A DNA stretch of 64,000 nt, taken from contig JAYKKI010000074.1 of NCBI GenBank assembly GCA_039881145.1, positions 7,632,001 through 7,696,000 on the forward strand. Direction: 5' to 3'. Every line of letters begins with the position of its first letter. Position 1 is the stretch's first letter. The position numbers were made by a program, and so were the translations under genes. The DNA is from Druceiella hillmani (Eukaryota; Arthropoda; Insecta; Lepidoptera; Hepialidae). Below the pieces are notes generated by a model that searched no databases, was not told where the DNA came from, and saw only the letters and a list, made by a program, of their open reading frames with translations. Below are positions 1 through 12,400 of the stretch, piece after piece.

Positions 1-346
1 AAAAAACCTAACGTCGATGTCTGGAGTGCACCGAACGCATACTCATACGCGAAGACCGTCCCCGAGCTATCGATTCCATTCACGGCGAGTGCCTAACAAA
101 ATGCATACAAAGGTATAAATGCGAGGTCAGCCGAAAACCTTGATGATACATCGCCCGCCCGAACCAGAAGAGTCGGGAGAAACTTCAATGAAATACTTTA
201 AGACATCGCACGTTTATTTGCATGACCGGCTGCCGTATAGGGTTTCGCTGATTTTGTTATCTCGCTTCGCATGACAAGTTAAACGATGAAGAATGAGACA
301 TGGGCCTGCAAATGAGTTTCGTGCTCCGCAAATAAGGAGCGCGGAA
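1..346 (+). promoter_or_regulatory. CpG-rich start of window; possible promoter or 5' noncoding exon
   Basis: This stretch is clearly richer in G+C and CpG than the AT-rich DNA after it and contains no long ORF. A TATAAA sits at about 112-117. A GTAAAA at 347-352 after GCGGAA could act as a splice donor. The first coding exon of the BTB gene at 6227 begins directly after a good splice acceptor, so a 5' noncoding exon must lie upstream; this segment is one candidate. That link is inference only; it could equally be the end of another gene or element cut by the window edge. Confidence 0.2.
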
Positions 347-1122
347 GTAAAACTACAATATAAAAAAATCTCCACTGGACAATCAAAGGCAAAAATAAGA
401 TAAACTATTCAGGAAAACCGAGAATCGCCGAAATGTTAGCTTTATTTTTAAAAATATTTTAAAATATATTTATAAATGTTTGCATGTATATTACATGAAA
501 TATGATTCGATTAAAATGGCCTTTTAAATTCGAGATTTCATACTTTCTTAATATTTTTATATACTTAATATATTTTATCATAATTACAGATTATAAAAGT
601 GAAATGAAAGATGTTGAAAAAAATTTTTAACGCAAATTCGACGATAGCGTCCTCTTATTACGCTTTGAATAATGGTATATATTGCCAATGGTGATAAATG
701 CATTACTTTTTTGGAAAACAAAAAATCTATTAAAATTATAGTCGAGAAAAACATAATACAATCAAATTTAATCTAATGGAATGCCAAATTAATCCAAAAA
801 ATCGGTTATAAAATCCCTTTTTTTATTTTATTCGAACCATCTTTCGCAAAGTTAAAAAAAAAGTCACATATTTTTTATAAAAGTCCGGCGATAATATGAC
901 TTTGACGAGTACCATATTATTGAAATACGTTAAGATTTTTTTATAGTTCGGTTTTCCGTAAAGAAACTAAACAATTTATACGGTACTAATTAAATTACTT
1001 TGCATAATCAAAATTTGTTAGTTGTTTGACGGGAAAATTATAATTATGACAATAACATTGCTAGGAAATAAAACAAAATACACATAAAATAGTGTTTTTG
1101 TTATATAGTGTTATTTACCTTT
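347..1122. other. AT-rich noncoding stretch
   Basis: AT-rich sequence with homopolymer runs. I see no coding signal or recognisable repeat. Confidence 0.5.
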
Positions 1123-2207
1123 TTAACTTTTTGATTGCCAGGCGTTTGACTACGCGCCAGCCCCCAGCTCCGAGTCAGAAATCAGCGATTTATGTCGATC
1201 AAAGAATCAATGATGTGCCACATAATATCGATAAAAATATATTAAGTTTTTTAATGTCAATAAAATTACAATTACAAATTTGATGTCGCCTTTTATGTAA
1301 ATTGATGGTAGTGCCGTTAATTCTATAGTTGCATATATGTATATTGCTACAGTTACCAAAGAAGTATTTTAATTAAAACATGTACTCTATATAAAAATAA
1401 AGTACTAATAGCATTTAATTTGAACATATAGCGTAAATACGAGAGTCGGTGTATAATAAATTGAAAGTTTACTGTCTGCGCTGCTCATTTAAAATTACTT
1501 CTGAACCAATAACGACTAACAACGGAATAAGATACCTTTTTCAGGATTATTCCATATCTAAAATATGTCATAGCCTTCCATCGGTTCCACAAGCAGTCGT
1601 GGTTTGCGATAACGGCGCCAGATGAACAGTCGAAATCCGTTCATGACAGTTTACGACGTTGGCGTAGGGATGAGATATTATCGTTATTCAAATAATTTAC
1701 GAGATTATTAATATATATTTATAAAAATATATATTTTCATCATATCACTTAATTTTGTATCATCCCTATATTAATGTAAGAATATGTTTTTTTGTTATTA
1801 GATGTAAAGAAAATATTTTGGCGCCAGTCGTCTCCAGTCAAAAATATAAGTTGTAATAACTTATAATTTTGATACGTTTAAATTTTATTTCAATGTAAAA
1901 AAATCGAACAGAACAGATTTAAAAAAAGACCTGAATAGTTGATAATACTGTTCGATCGTGTGTCACCACTATGGTCGGTTTAATCCAACCCTGGCAACTA
2001 TAGGTACTGGAATGTTTTGTAATTATTTAACTTGCACATATTTTACATGCAATAAATACATAGTTTTTGTATCTATAATATTCGGAAATCATTATTAAAC
2101 TTTATTTCTGCAGTTATTTGCATTAAGTTGAAGTGAAACGATAATTCCTGTCGTATAAATGCATGAGCGCTTAGAGCTTTGTAGGATTAATCAGACAGCG
2201 GCGGTTA
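1123..2207. repeat. Decayed piggyBac-like repeat, copy A
   Basis: The left edge reads TTAA then CTTTTTGATTGCC, the TTAA-plus-terminal pattern of piggyBac-type elements. Internal blocks match copy B at 11564-13573: the AATCAATGATG / CATAATATCGATAAAA block near 1205-1240 matches 11650-11685, and the TCTGCGCTGCTCATTT block near 1476-1491 matches 12585-12600. A block near 2105-2190 matches copy B near 12800-12900 but in opposite orientation. The right edge is uncertain; a GGTTAA at about 2202 is a candidate. No transposase is readable. Confidence 0.45.
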
Positions 2208-4528
2208 AAAAGTTAAAATTAACCAAATGAATTGATATTTTTGGCAGTTAACATTTTATGGAATTGGTTAAAAATAGTAATATAATTTCTGCAGTCTATA
2301 TAAATTATAATTCAATTACCGTAGTAATTCTGAACTCGTACTGTGAATGGACAGAATAGATATATTTATAACTAACAGAATTCTCACTTTTGGCAAGACC
2401 CTAAAAATAGGATTATTAAAAAACAATTCGCGGGGGTAGTATATAACCCATGAGATCTGAATCGGCAATATTTTACATCGAATTCTGAGTCTAGGTTCCA
2501 AATACCAGCGATATATATTCTCTATAGAAGGAATATAAATATTTTCAATGTCTAAAATATTTTACAAAAATTCCATTGCTAGTTATTGCAATAACAATAA
2601 AATTGACATTTTGGTTTTTAAATGTCAAAAACTGCTTTGGCATCTAATCTCAACGGAAATGTGCTCAAAAATAAAACAAGTTGCATAAAAAATAGTAACA
2701 AACTTACATTCTGAGCTTTCTTTGGCAGCCATCGCACTTTGTAACTGATGAATAATATGGTCCAAGACGTAAAATAATCTAAAATAAAAGAAAATACACC
2801 GTAAGTGATCGTTCAATATGATTTGTTCACACAAAGAACTTGGAAGTGTTGAAATTTCAAACAAAGAACGGCATGAATAAAAACCAAATAAAATAATGCC
2901 GGTATTACTAGACCATTAACTTTTAATAAATATAAGTTTCCCTTACTTTTATATATAAGATTCAGCAAATAAAAATTCAAATACACTAAAATTAAGCCGT
3001 TGCTTTTTGAACTTCTGAACGCTTACAACTTAAGATAAATTATAAACAAATAACGAAAGCTTCCACATGAAGTGATCTCTGGTTTGGTCATTGCTAGACT
3101 AAAACGATCTCTTATTGGTTCAATTTAAATTTCCCGCTATTTGATCATGCAATCAGGCGCATAAATACAGTATGAAAATTTATTAATAATGTTACCATAG
3201 TAAAAGAAAGTATAATTTCTAACTAAAGAAATATTTTTTTTCCAGTACGTCTTGTGGATATTATTAATATTAAAAAATTAAATATAATTTGTACATAATT
3301 TATTAATCGAACGAAATTATATATTATTTAAATAAGTATCTAAGTTTTTCCAAGTAAATATTTTAAAATAAGAAACATTTGAATAAATAATTACTCCGAA
3401 ATATAAAAATATAAATGTTTGTATTTTTAATATCTGACATGTCATTTCTCAAAAACAATTGTATCATTTAAACTATGTGTTAAGTGTTTAGGATTTTATG
3501 GTTAGTTTCATATTAATACGTAATCTTAATATAATGCTGTGCAATATAAACATATTTTAATTTAATAAAAAAAGGGACGATCATAATTGTTGCTGAAATG
3601 TAATAATTATAACATTTAAACCGTCATATATTTTCAGTAATTTTATGATTTTTTAATTAATTTTATGAACATTTTTTTATTGATATATTTTTTTAAAATG
3701 AAGCTGTACGATAAAAAAATATTCGGGGACGAAATTGATAACTTAAGAAAGAACGATTATTACAACTGACTCAATGTTATTAAAAATAGTACTGACATCA
3801 GTAAAGAGTTTATGATTTCATATGTTAAAAAACATGAAGTTAAAAATAAACTGAAAACGAAAGAATAATAATAAAAGTGCTTGCGCATGGTCGTGACGTT
3901 AATATGTAACTGTAACTGGCATTGAAGCGAAAACAAAGCAAAAAAAAAAGTAGATGTCAGATTCCTATTCAGATTCATTATTTTATTTACAAAATTAACC
4001 TGATTAATTAAAGAAACAAAATAAGTTATTTTATGTAATTAAAAGGTAAATAAAGTGGTATATTTCAGAAATTATTAGTTTTCTTTCGAATTATGTAATT
4101 TTAACTTTGTTAAATTCGATTAAAACTTCAAATATAAATCTATTTCTGTAGTCTCAAATGTAAAACTTGTGTAAACGCTATGTTTTCAATGTATGTCTAA
4201 ATTATGTGAAAAGTCTAGTTAAAGCAATTAATATTTTAATACATCATTGTCCTAATCTCACGTACGTATCTCTGTGTGATTAACTAAAAAGTATAAACCT
4301 GTTATAATTTATACATGATAATTAAAATCAAACATAAATTACATAGAATTTAATTTCTTCATACAACATTAAAGACTTGAAGAATTTAAATTTTAAGTTA
4401 TTAAACCTTCGTCTAGTAAAAATTATACATTTTGTATACAGTGTTATATCCCGTAAGGAATGGACCAACGAAATGTTGGTGATAGAAGGCGTATTACACA
4501 TACCAAACAATAAATCTTATTATCCCAG
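2208..4528. other. AT-rich noncoding stretch
   Basis: Only short ORFs without family resemblance on either strand. Nothing supports a gene here. Confidence 0.5.
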
Positions 4529-4610
4529 GCCTAATAGTTTTAGAGACATAATTTTTTCAATTTTCTTTTGCCTGATAGTTTTAGAGACATTATTTTTTCT
4601 ATTTTCTTTT
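4529..4610 (+). repeat. Two-copy tandem duplication, 41-bp unit
   Basis: Units at 4529-4569 and 4570-4610 share the core GATAGTTTTAGAGACAT (first unit AATAG) followed by a T-rich tail ending CTTTT. They differ at a few positions, so the duplication is not very recent. Confidence 0.75.
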
Positions 4611-5163
4611 AATTTTTGTTACTGCGCATGAAAAAAAAGTTTTTTTGTTAGATATTTTTACTATTTCTGCTTTTTTATTGTCCAAGATCTTTAAGAGAAC
4701 ATTCGTCTTCCTATTTAAAATGTTATTCATACGTTATTATTGGCAACATAAAAATTAAACGCTGAAACATGTACATTTTTTCAATTACAAAACATGAAGA
4801 GTGATTTTTGAACGATGATAGTGGCAACCTTGTGGAACTATATTTCAAAAACATCTACAATTCACACAGATTCCACACCATTTCCATTACATTATTGCAA
4901 TTAATTCTGTAAACATTTGAAAAATACCTGCTTTATCGAAATAATTCCGCATTCGCAGAAATGCTTACGATCAAAACAACCGTTTATTATGGTTTTCGGC
5001 AATCTAGCGAGCCGCTCTACTTCTTTCCTCAACAGCTTCGCTTCTTTAGTGACTTACTTATCGTTCAGGGATAACAACGTGGTTTTTGGTTTTTTTCCCT
5101 ACACTGTTTTTATTTGTTGACTTATGCTTGAATTGAATATTGTTTAACCGACTGCATTGCAAA
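4611..5163. other. Noncoding stretch upstream of the IS630-like relic
   Basis: No family resemblance in any frame. The segment may include the unrecognised end of the transposon that follows. Confidence 0.4.
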
Positions 5164-6180
5164 ATGCCTCAGATCTACACTGCTTGTGAATATGCATTTC
5201 ATTTACGGGCTATATGATGGAGATGCTCGAGAAGCCTCCGCACATACGTATTGCGAGCGCTACCCTAATCGCGAATGCTATCCCGATCACAGAATCTTTC
5301 TTCGTGTAAATAACTCATATTTAGAGGGTCAAAATCCTGGAAATGTGAACTACATTCCATGGAAATGCGAACTGAAGGAAGACCTAGAAATGTTGATGAG
5401 CGTCAAGTGCTGGCTGAAGTGGAAGAAGCTCCTTCTACTAGTGTTCGGCCGATTTCTCGATGTACTGGTGTCGCAAGAAGTATAGTGGACCACATTTTAA
5501 GAAGAATTAATTTGTACCACGTACAACGAGTGCAAGCAATGCTACCTATTGACTATCAATGATGAATAGATTTCTGTTGGGAGATGCTGCATCGATGCAG
5601 GCAAGATCCACTTTTTTTAATTCGATCTTATGGAGCGATGAATCAAGTTTTAAAAGTATGGGAGTATTTAGTATGCACAATTTATACCAATGGGCTGTCG
5701 AGAATCCCTGCATAGTAAGGCAAGATAGATTTCAACATCAATTTGGAGTCAATTTGTGGGTTGGAATCCTGGATGGCATAATTATCTATGTATTTGAACT
5801 CCCACCGAGGCTTGTTTTAAAGAAACGAACTTGAAAATCTGTTCAATGAAATAATATAAGATATATGTGACAGGATGTGGCTACAGCACGATGGTGCACC
5901 AGCCCACTTTTCGTGACGAGTAACTGAATACTTAAATGCAACTTACCCAAATCTATTGATAGGACATGGAGATACAATTGCATGGTCACCACATTCGCCA
6001 GACCTCAATCTTTTCGACTATTTTCTATGGCGATATTTTAAAAAGGCGGTCTATGAGACTACTAATGATAATGAATAACAATTAAGACAAAAATTACTCC
6101 ATATGTCTGAAATGGAAAAAACATCGAAAGGGTCTTACGAAGTTTAAGAAGAAATTTTGTAAGAAGATTACTGTAATAAA
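5164..6180 (+). pseudogene. IS630/Tc1-like DDE transposase pseudogene
   Basis: Successive reading frames give an N-terminal helix-turn-helix block near 5195-5320 (FIYGLYDGDAREAS, then CERYPNRECYPD), a linker, then a DDE catalytic core. The first acidic motif is LWSDESSF at about 5628-5651, the second LQHDGAPAHF at about 5881-5910, and the third lies in SPHSPDLNLFDYFLW at about 5990-6035. This architecture is common in insect genomes and belongs to the Tc1/mariner-IS630 superfamily. At least three frameshifts and several stops separate the blocks, so it is dead. It lies within the presumed 5' intron of the BTB gene, ending about 50 bp before that gene's ATG exon. Terminal inverted repeats were not found. 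Confidence 0.75.
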
Positions 6181-6226
6181 AGAGACAATATATATATGTT
6201 TATAAAATTGCATAACTTTTTTTTAG

Positions 6227-6489
6227 ATGGCGGCCCGTTCTGGTGATTGGCAATTATCATGTACGGAAATTAAACAGAGAGGGGCCCACTTACTGCTTTC
6301 AGGACAATGGTCAGATTGTGCCTTTTTGGTAGGCACTGAGCCTAATCAGGTCGTAATAAAAGGTCATAAACTCGTTTTAGCAATGGCTTCACCGGTCTTC
6401 GAAGCCATGTTTTATGGTGGCATGGCTGAGCGAAATGATCCTATACTCATTTTAGACGTACAGCCTGATGCATTTAAATCATTACTGGA
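6227..6489 (+). CDS. BTB gene coding exon 1 (ATG, BTB domain)
   Basis: The ATG at 6227 follows a strong acceptor (T-run then TAG), so this is probably not the first transcribed exon. It encodes residues 1-87 plus two bases, covering most of the BTB fold up to DVQPDAFKSLL. The donor is GA|GTAAGT. Confidence 0.88.
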
Positions 6490-9400
6490 GTAAGTTTTAT
6501 CTTTAGCTTGACTGTTATTGTGGTATTCTACATTATCTACTTTTTGTTAGCTACAGTTTTCTCTTATACGAAATGCTATCACTGAAAAATTTAAATTGTT
6601 CTACAAGAAACTGGTTACTTATTTTGTATTAGGTGGACTTTATGCTAACGCTTACTTCATAAGATTTTTGAACTGTCCCATAAAATATATGTGACTATTA
6701 GACAATTGTACTTCTTTATAAATATCAGAATTTATTTAATAATTTTAGTAATTTGCATATTACAAATTAACTCTTTAATATTGGAATTTAGTATAGAATT
6801 TCATAAAATGAGGAAATACCAAGTTTAAGTCATTTTTATGATCAATATTTTGTTATTGTTATACTTTTTTGTTTATTTTATTTGATCACTTACAATTTTT
6901 TTTACCAATGTGAACATTTAATTTTCAGATATATTTACACTGATATAATATATATAAGCTCTTTCGATAAAGCCTGTGAATTATGCTATGTTGCCAAGAA
7001 ATATATGTTGCCTCATCTAGTGAAAGAATGCACCAAATATATGTGGTCTGATTTATCACCTAAGAATGCATGTAGAGCATATGAATTTGCAAAACTATTC
7101 GAAGAACCTGTTTTAATTAAAAAATGTATGCAGGTGAGATTGAAAAAGTCATATTCATCAATTACATAATATTTTATTTGTATATTTTTTAATTTTATAA
7201 AAATTGTTAAGCAAGATTTCTACTAAACGCTGTGAAATTTCTATTCAACGTTTCTTCAAGGTTTTTACAAAATATTTGTTTACTCCTTAGATATGTTGGT
7301 GAATCTTCTATTTTGGGCAACAAAAAATTTATGTTTACAAATGTTCAGTGTTATATGTATATTTAAATAGGCCCATCTAGTGTTGGTGTGTTTTTTCACA
7401 TTACTCGGCTATATTATTACCATTGTCGTATCTTTGGCCACGAATATCTTGTATGTTCAATTCGTCAATTTCTAATTTCTCCAAAATTTCTATCGACAAT
7501 TGCTCGCTCGTTTTTTCATGAGACTGGATGAAATCTATGAAATGTTTTTCGATTCTAACTTTTTGCTCAGATATTTTCATGAATCTCAATATTTGTGACA
7601 TCTGTTCTTCATGCGATACATCTGGCGTACAATCAAAAAGCATAGAAAAGAATTGTGCAATACAAACGACTTCTAAAATTTCTTTTTTGACCTCAAATGC
7701 AAGAATATGTACTGGTTGGTTTTCAATATATGGCATAAAATTTGAAATTTTTCCTTTTTTAAGCGATTCGATACGCGCTTTAAGTTGAGAATCAAATTTT
7801 GAAATCATATCCATGGCAGTTAAGAAAACTCCAGATCCTGATTCTCCAATATGCTTGAGAGAACCTCTAAGAGCTAAATTACTTTCCGCATACAACAAAA
7901 ATATAACCAAAAAAATTAATAAAACTTTCCAGTAAAACTTACCCCAACGAGTTCATGAACAAAAATTTATTCATTCTCTCATATATTTGACTTTTAATTA
8001 AATTATAAATAAACAATGACTGGATAGTTTTTTTTGTTTGGATTGATTGGCAGCAATGTATCTTAAACTGAGAATAGTCAAAATATCAATAAAAGTTTAA
8101 AACCAAATTATTAATTAATTTACTATTCACTTATTGTTAATTGTGAGTTTTGTTACCACAGCATTGACGTTATTATCAACAATCACTTTAGTTTACAATG
8201 AAAAATTGGGAAGCATTTATAAGTAATGAGATTTACATCCCTAACGACAAGGTTTTCATATATTTTCAAACTTTGAAAATATGTATATATGTATTGAAGT
8301 CAAAAATATAAAAATATAAATATATGTAAAAAAGTATTGCACCACTATCAATTGTACTAAAAACATAAATATTCGATAGATAAGAAAATAACATCTCAAA
8401 ATATAGTGCTTTATGTGCTCTCTTGACTAGTATTATGAAATAAAAATATTTGTGCACTTCCAGTATGGATCTTTCTGAAAACTATCTAGTTCTGGCGCAA
8501 GTTGGCTGACCCCTAACTATCATGCATGATCCAAAACTTGGTCCTGGCCCCTGGTCCTTGTTGGCCTTGGTCCTACACCCTACATACCAGGGTCTGCGCC
8601 CTGTGTTTTGGCACCACTGGCGCTGCCCTAATTACGGCACTGTGCGGAAATTAAGAGCTGATAGGCCACTAGATCAAAGAATTATTGATGTAAAGTGCAT
8701 ATATACGAAGAAAAACAATAATATGTATATAAAGCTAGGTTAGTAACTAGGGGGTTTTAATAAAGAGAGTATATTGTTAATATTTATTCCCCAGTTGCGA
8801 AAAAGCAAACTTTAAAATTGTTATTAGCATTTTACTTTCAGTTTACTTTTATTATTGATCAAATGGATGTAAGATATCATTTATGAATAGACAAATTGTA
8901 TCTGAAATTTATGTAAACTAGCCAGATGGTTATAATAGTTGTAAGGATAAAGTTTATAAATTGTATAAATAATTATATGGTTTGCAACAAAGTGATCTTG
9001 GTGTGAAAGTTTTAACAAATTTACTGAAAAATAAAAATTTAAAAGAAGTAATTATAATAATTGTTTACACATTAAGAAAGAAAATAATGAATTAATTTAC
9101 ATATTGACGTTTATAGAAAATATGTTAATATGCAGCAAAAATCAAAAGAATACTGATAATATAAAATTAAAGTTTAACAAAGTGTTTTAGAATGAAAGAT
9201 CTGAATATAGTAAAAATATATGTTGGAATAGGTATTGATTATAATTATAAAGACAAATTAAAAGTATAATTTAAAGAATGGACAATTATATATCACTCCA
9301 ATTGAGATCAGATTAAATTAGAATCAACTGAAATAGTAACAATAGAGTTCAAATAGGTATTTAATTAGATAGTTAATTATTTAAGTAGATTTCAAAGCTG

Positions 9401-12400
9401 TTATGATGATACTCATTACAGGCATGCATCACGAGTATTAGACTATTTATATTAAACAAGGGATATAATATTAACTTATAAAAATGATAATAATTCAGAA
9501 ATTTTGGAATGTTATGTAGAGTTGCACATCGGGCTGTGTAATTAAATTATTTGGTAATGTTATTTATTAGAGAACTCACAAAGTTCTGATACTAAGGCAT
9601 CAACATTTGCTGAAAATGTTGCATTGTCAGAAACAGTAACTAATATTAATCTTACGTGCGAAATGTTAAAAGAAGCATTTTATGTAAAAATAAATAATCC
9701 TGTAAAAATATGTGAAAATAATCTAAATGCATTGAAGTACAGTATCATTATGTTCACAAAAGTAGTAAAAGGGGATTAATTAAAGTATTTAAAGTTCAAT
9801 CTGAAGAAAATATTGCCGATATATTAACTAAATCTCTAATTAAAAGTAAATTTGTAAAATTTCGAAAAACGTTAAAATAATAGAACATTGTAATTAAAAT
9901 TAACGAAATATAAATATAAAAATTTATATCTTTATATTTAATTGTTTATTAATCTGACATCTAATGTATAACTGAACAAATATGTTATATGTTTGAGAAG
10001 GTCAAGGGAGCAAGATAGGAATAAGTCAAAAACAAAAAATAAAAAGAGGGAATGGAGATATGGGGAAACATTCAGAAGTAATAATTTAGTTCTTTTATAA
10101 TTTATACTAGTTGTGCCGATGCGATTTCGTTTGCATGTGTAAGAAAAGTTATTAAGAGTTTTTTTGATGTTTTTTTAAATTTTTTTTTCTCAGAACTTTA
10201 TAAGCTTAAAGTTAGTAAATATGCTAATAGATGGTAGTATCAATATCGTAATATTAATCAAATCAGGGTATTTTTTATATCAGTAATATCTAGATAAAAA
10301 GTATCTTATGTGTTGCTCAAGGCTGTACACTATTATCATACTAAATTTTGTCAAAATCTGTACAGTAGATTTTCCGTGATTAAAGAACACACGGAACACA
10401 GATTAATTAACACACGGACAACAGATAAAAAATGTAAAAATAGGTTTTCTGGCTTCTACTATCAATCTATACGCTAAAAAAATTACTCTTTAAAATATTT
10501 TCCATGTACAGAATTCACTCTGTTACAATTTCATTATACGTATAATTTATATTATCTAAACCAACTATATGTATAATAATAAAATAAATAAATATTAACT
10601 ACAAACACAGATTCACATAATATATTTAAGGAGTAAACAAATATATTGTAACTGAAATGAGTATATGAAACAATAATTATTTTGTCAAAAATATTATGGT
10701 ACTTTTTTACAGATTATCTGCACGAACACTAAAGAAGTCCTTTTGGATAGCACCTTTGAGGAAGTGGAACTTGATACAATGATAACAGTATTCTCCATGG
10801 ATCATTTGAACATAGATAGTGAGTTGGACTTATTTGAGGCTGCAGTTCGTTATGCGAATTCACAAAGTAAAATTCAACAGATGGATGCACAATCATGCAG
10901 CAACATAAATATTGAAGTTGTGGAGAAGGATAATGTCACTGAGGTAGAAGAGACTGGCGATAAAATCAGTGAGGAAGAGCCATCCACGTCTGAACGCAGT
11001 GGGCAGATAGAAAGCAAAGAAATTATGCCAAGTAAAATTGACTTAGGTTGGTAATCATTTCCATTATAGTAATACCGTTTGGGTCATACCTATTTACAGC
11101 GTTATCCCTAAGGAAGTTGATTATAAAGTTTTTGGGTTATCGCCATATTCTTATCGTTTTTTACTTACAGTTTTTGGGTTATCGCCATATTCTTATCGTT
11201 TAATAGTCATATTTGTAAGTTAAATAGGAAAAAGACAGAATTTGAAATTTGTAAAAAAATTTTTTATATTGGCTGCAAACATATTAAAAAGCACAGAATT
11301 AATAGATCTCTTAACTCTAGTTACAATCACTGAATTGAATACAAAGACGATGGAAAAAAGAAATTGAAATATTTTTTTCATGTCTATTTGTTTCTTTTTC
11401 TGATTTGTTGGTTTATAGCACTAATCTTTGAACTTTATAGTATCAATCATTTTCGAGAAATTTTAGAATGAGGTGTGAGGAGAACACCAGACAGATCAAG
11501 TGAGTGCTTCTCAGTTTAGTTGCTTATGTAAACTTGTGTGCAATGTTCATATTAGTAGTATAATTAACCTTTTGACTGCCAAATTTTTGTTCATGTGCCG
11601 TGCCCCTTTATGCCAAGCCAATAATTCGTGATTTACGTTGATAGAACAGCTAATGATGCGCCGTGTAATATCGATAAAATATAATATATATATATATATA
11701 TATTAAATTTTGTTTCTTAAGAAAAAAATTATTGTAAATGATCGTTATAATTTATTTTCAAAATATCTGCAACAGTAGACGTAAGTGGAATATAGACTTA
11801 AATCAACGATGTCACGAAGGTTAAATTCTCAGTGTCAAATTAACTCGTAATAGATATGTATAAATTCTAGTCTCGCATCATCTTAATGAACCGGATAATG
11901 TGAAAGCTCGCATAGTATTTCGTTGCACTGATATTTTAAATTCGTTTCTTTTTATTCTTTTTCCTGTGTACATACTGAGAATGAACATCCAGATTTGATT
12001 TTTCAGCAAAGTATTTTGTATGTATTACTCGAAGGTTTTAAATGAAATTAAAGTTGAATTTGTAACATTCATATGAAATTGTTACACAAACAAAAAAAAT
12101 GAAAAACTAGTGAGTAATTATAACATTTTTTTCAAATGCTTGCGTTAAAGGTAACTCAGGGGTGAAAAAACTTTGAACAGTGTAATGTTAATGTATCAAA
12201 TTCTTGCAGCATTCCAACAATAACTGCCATCGTTTATTGAAATGTTGGAATACCACAATAACAGAACTGATTGTATTTTTAAAACTTTGTACTTATTGAC
12301 AAAATAATTACCAAACGTATGAGCAGGAACACTTCTGTGTGACTCGATTAAATGATTAAAAATGAGGGAGATATTGAAAATAATCTGTTCATTTCTATCC

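Noticed and set aside
8522..8743. GC-rich 73-residue ORF (MHDPKLGPGPWSLL...)
   Set aside because: It coincides with the GC-rich terminal region of a hAT element read from the wrong strand; the tip at 8642 explains the composition.
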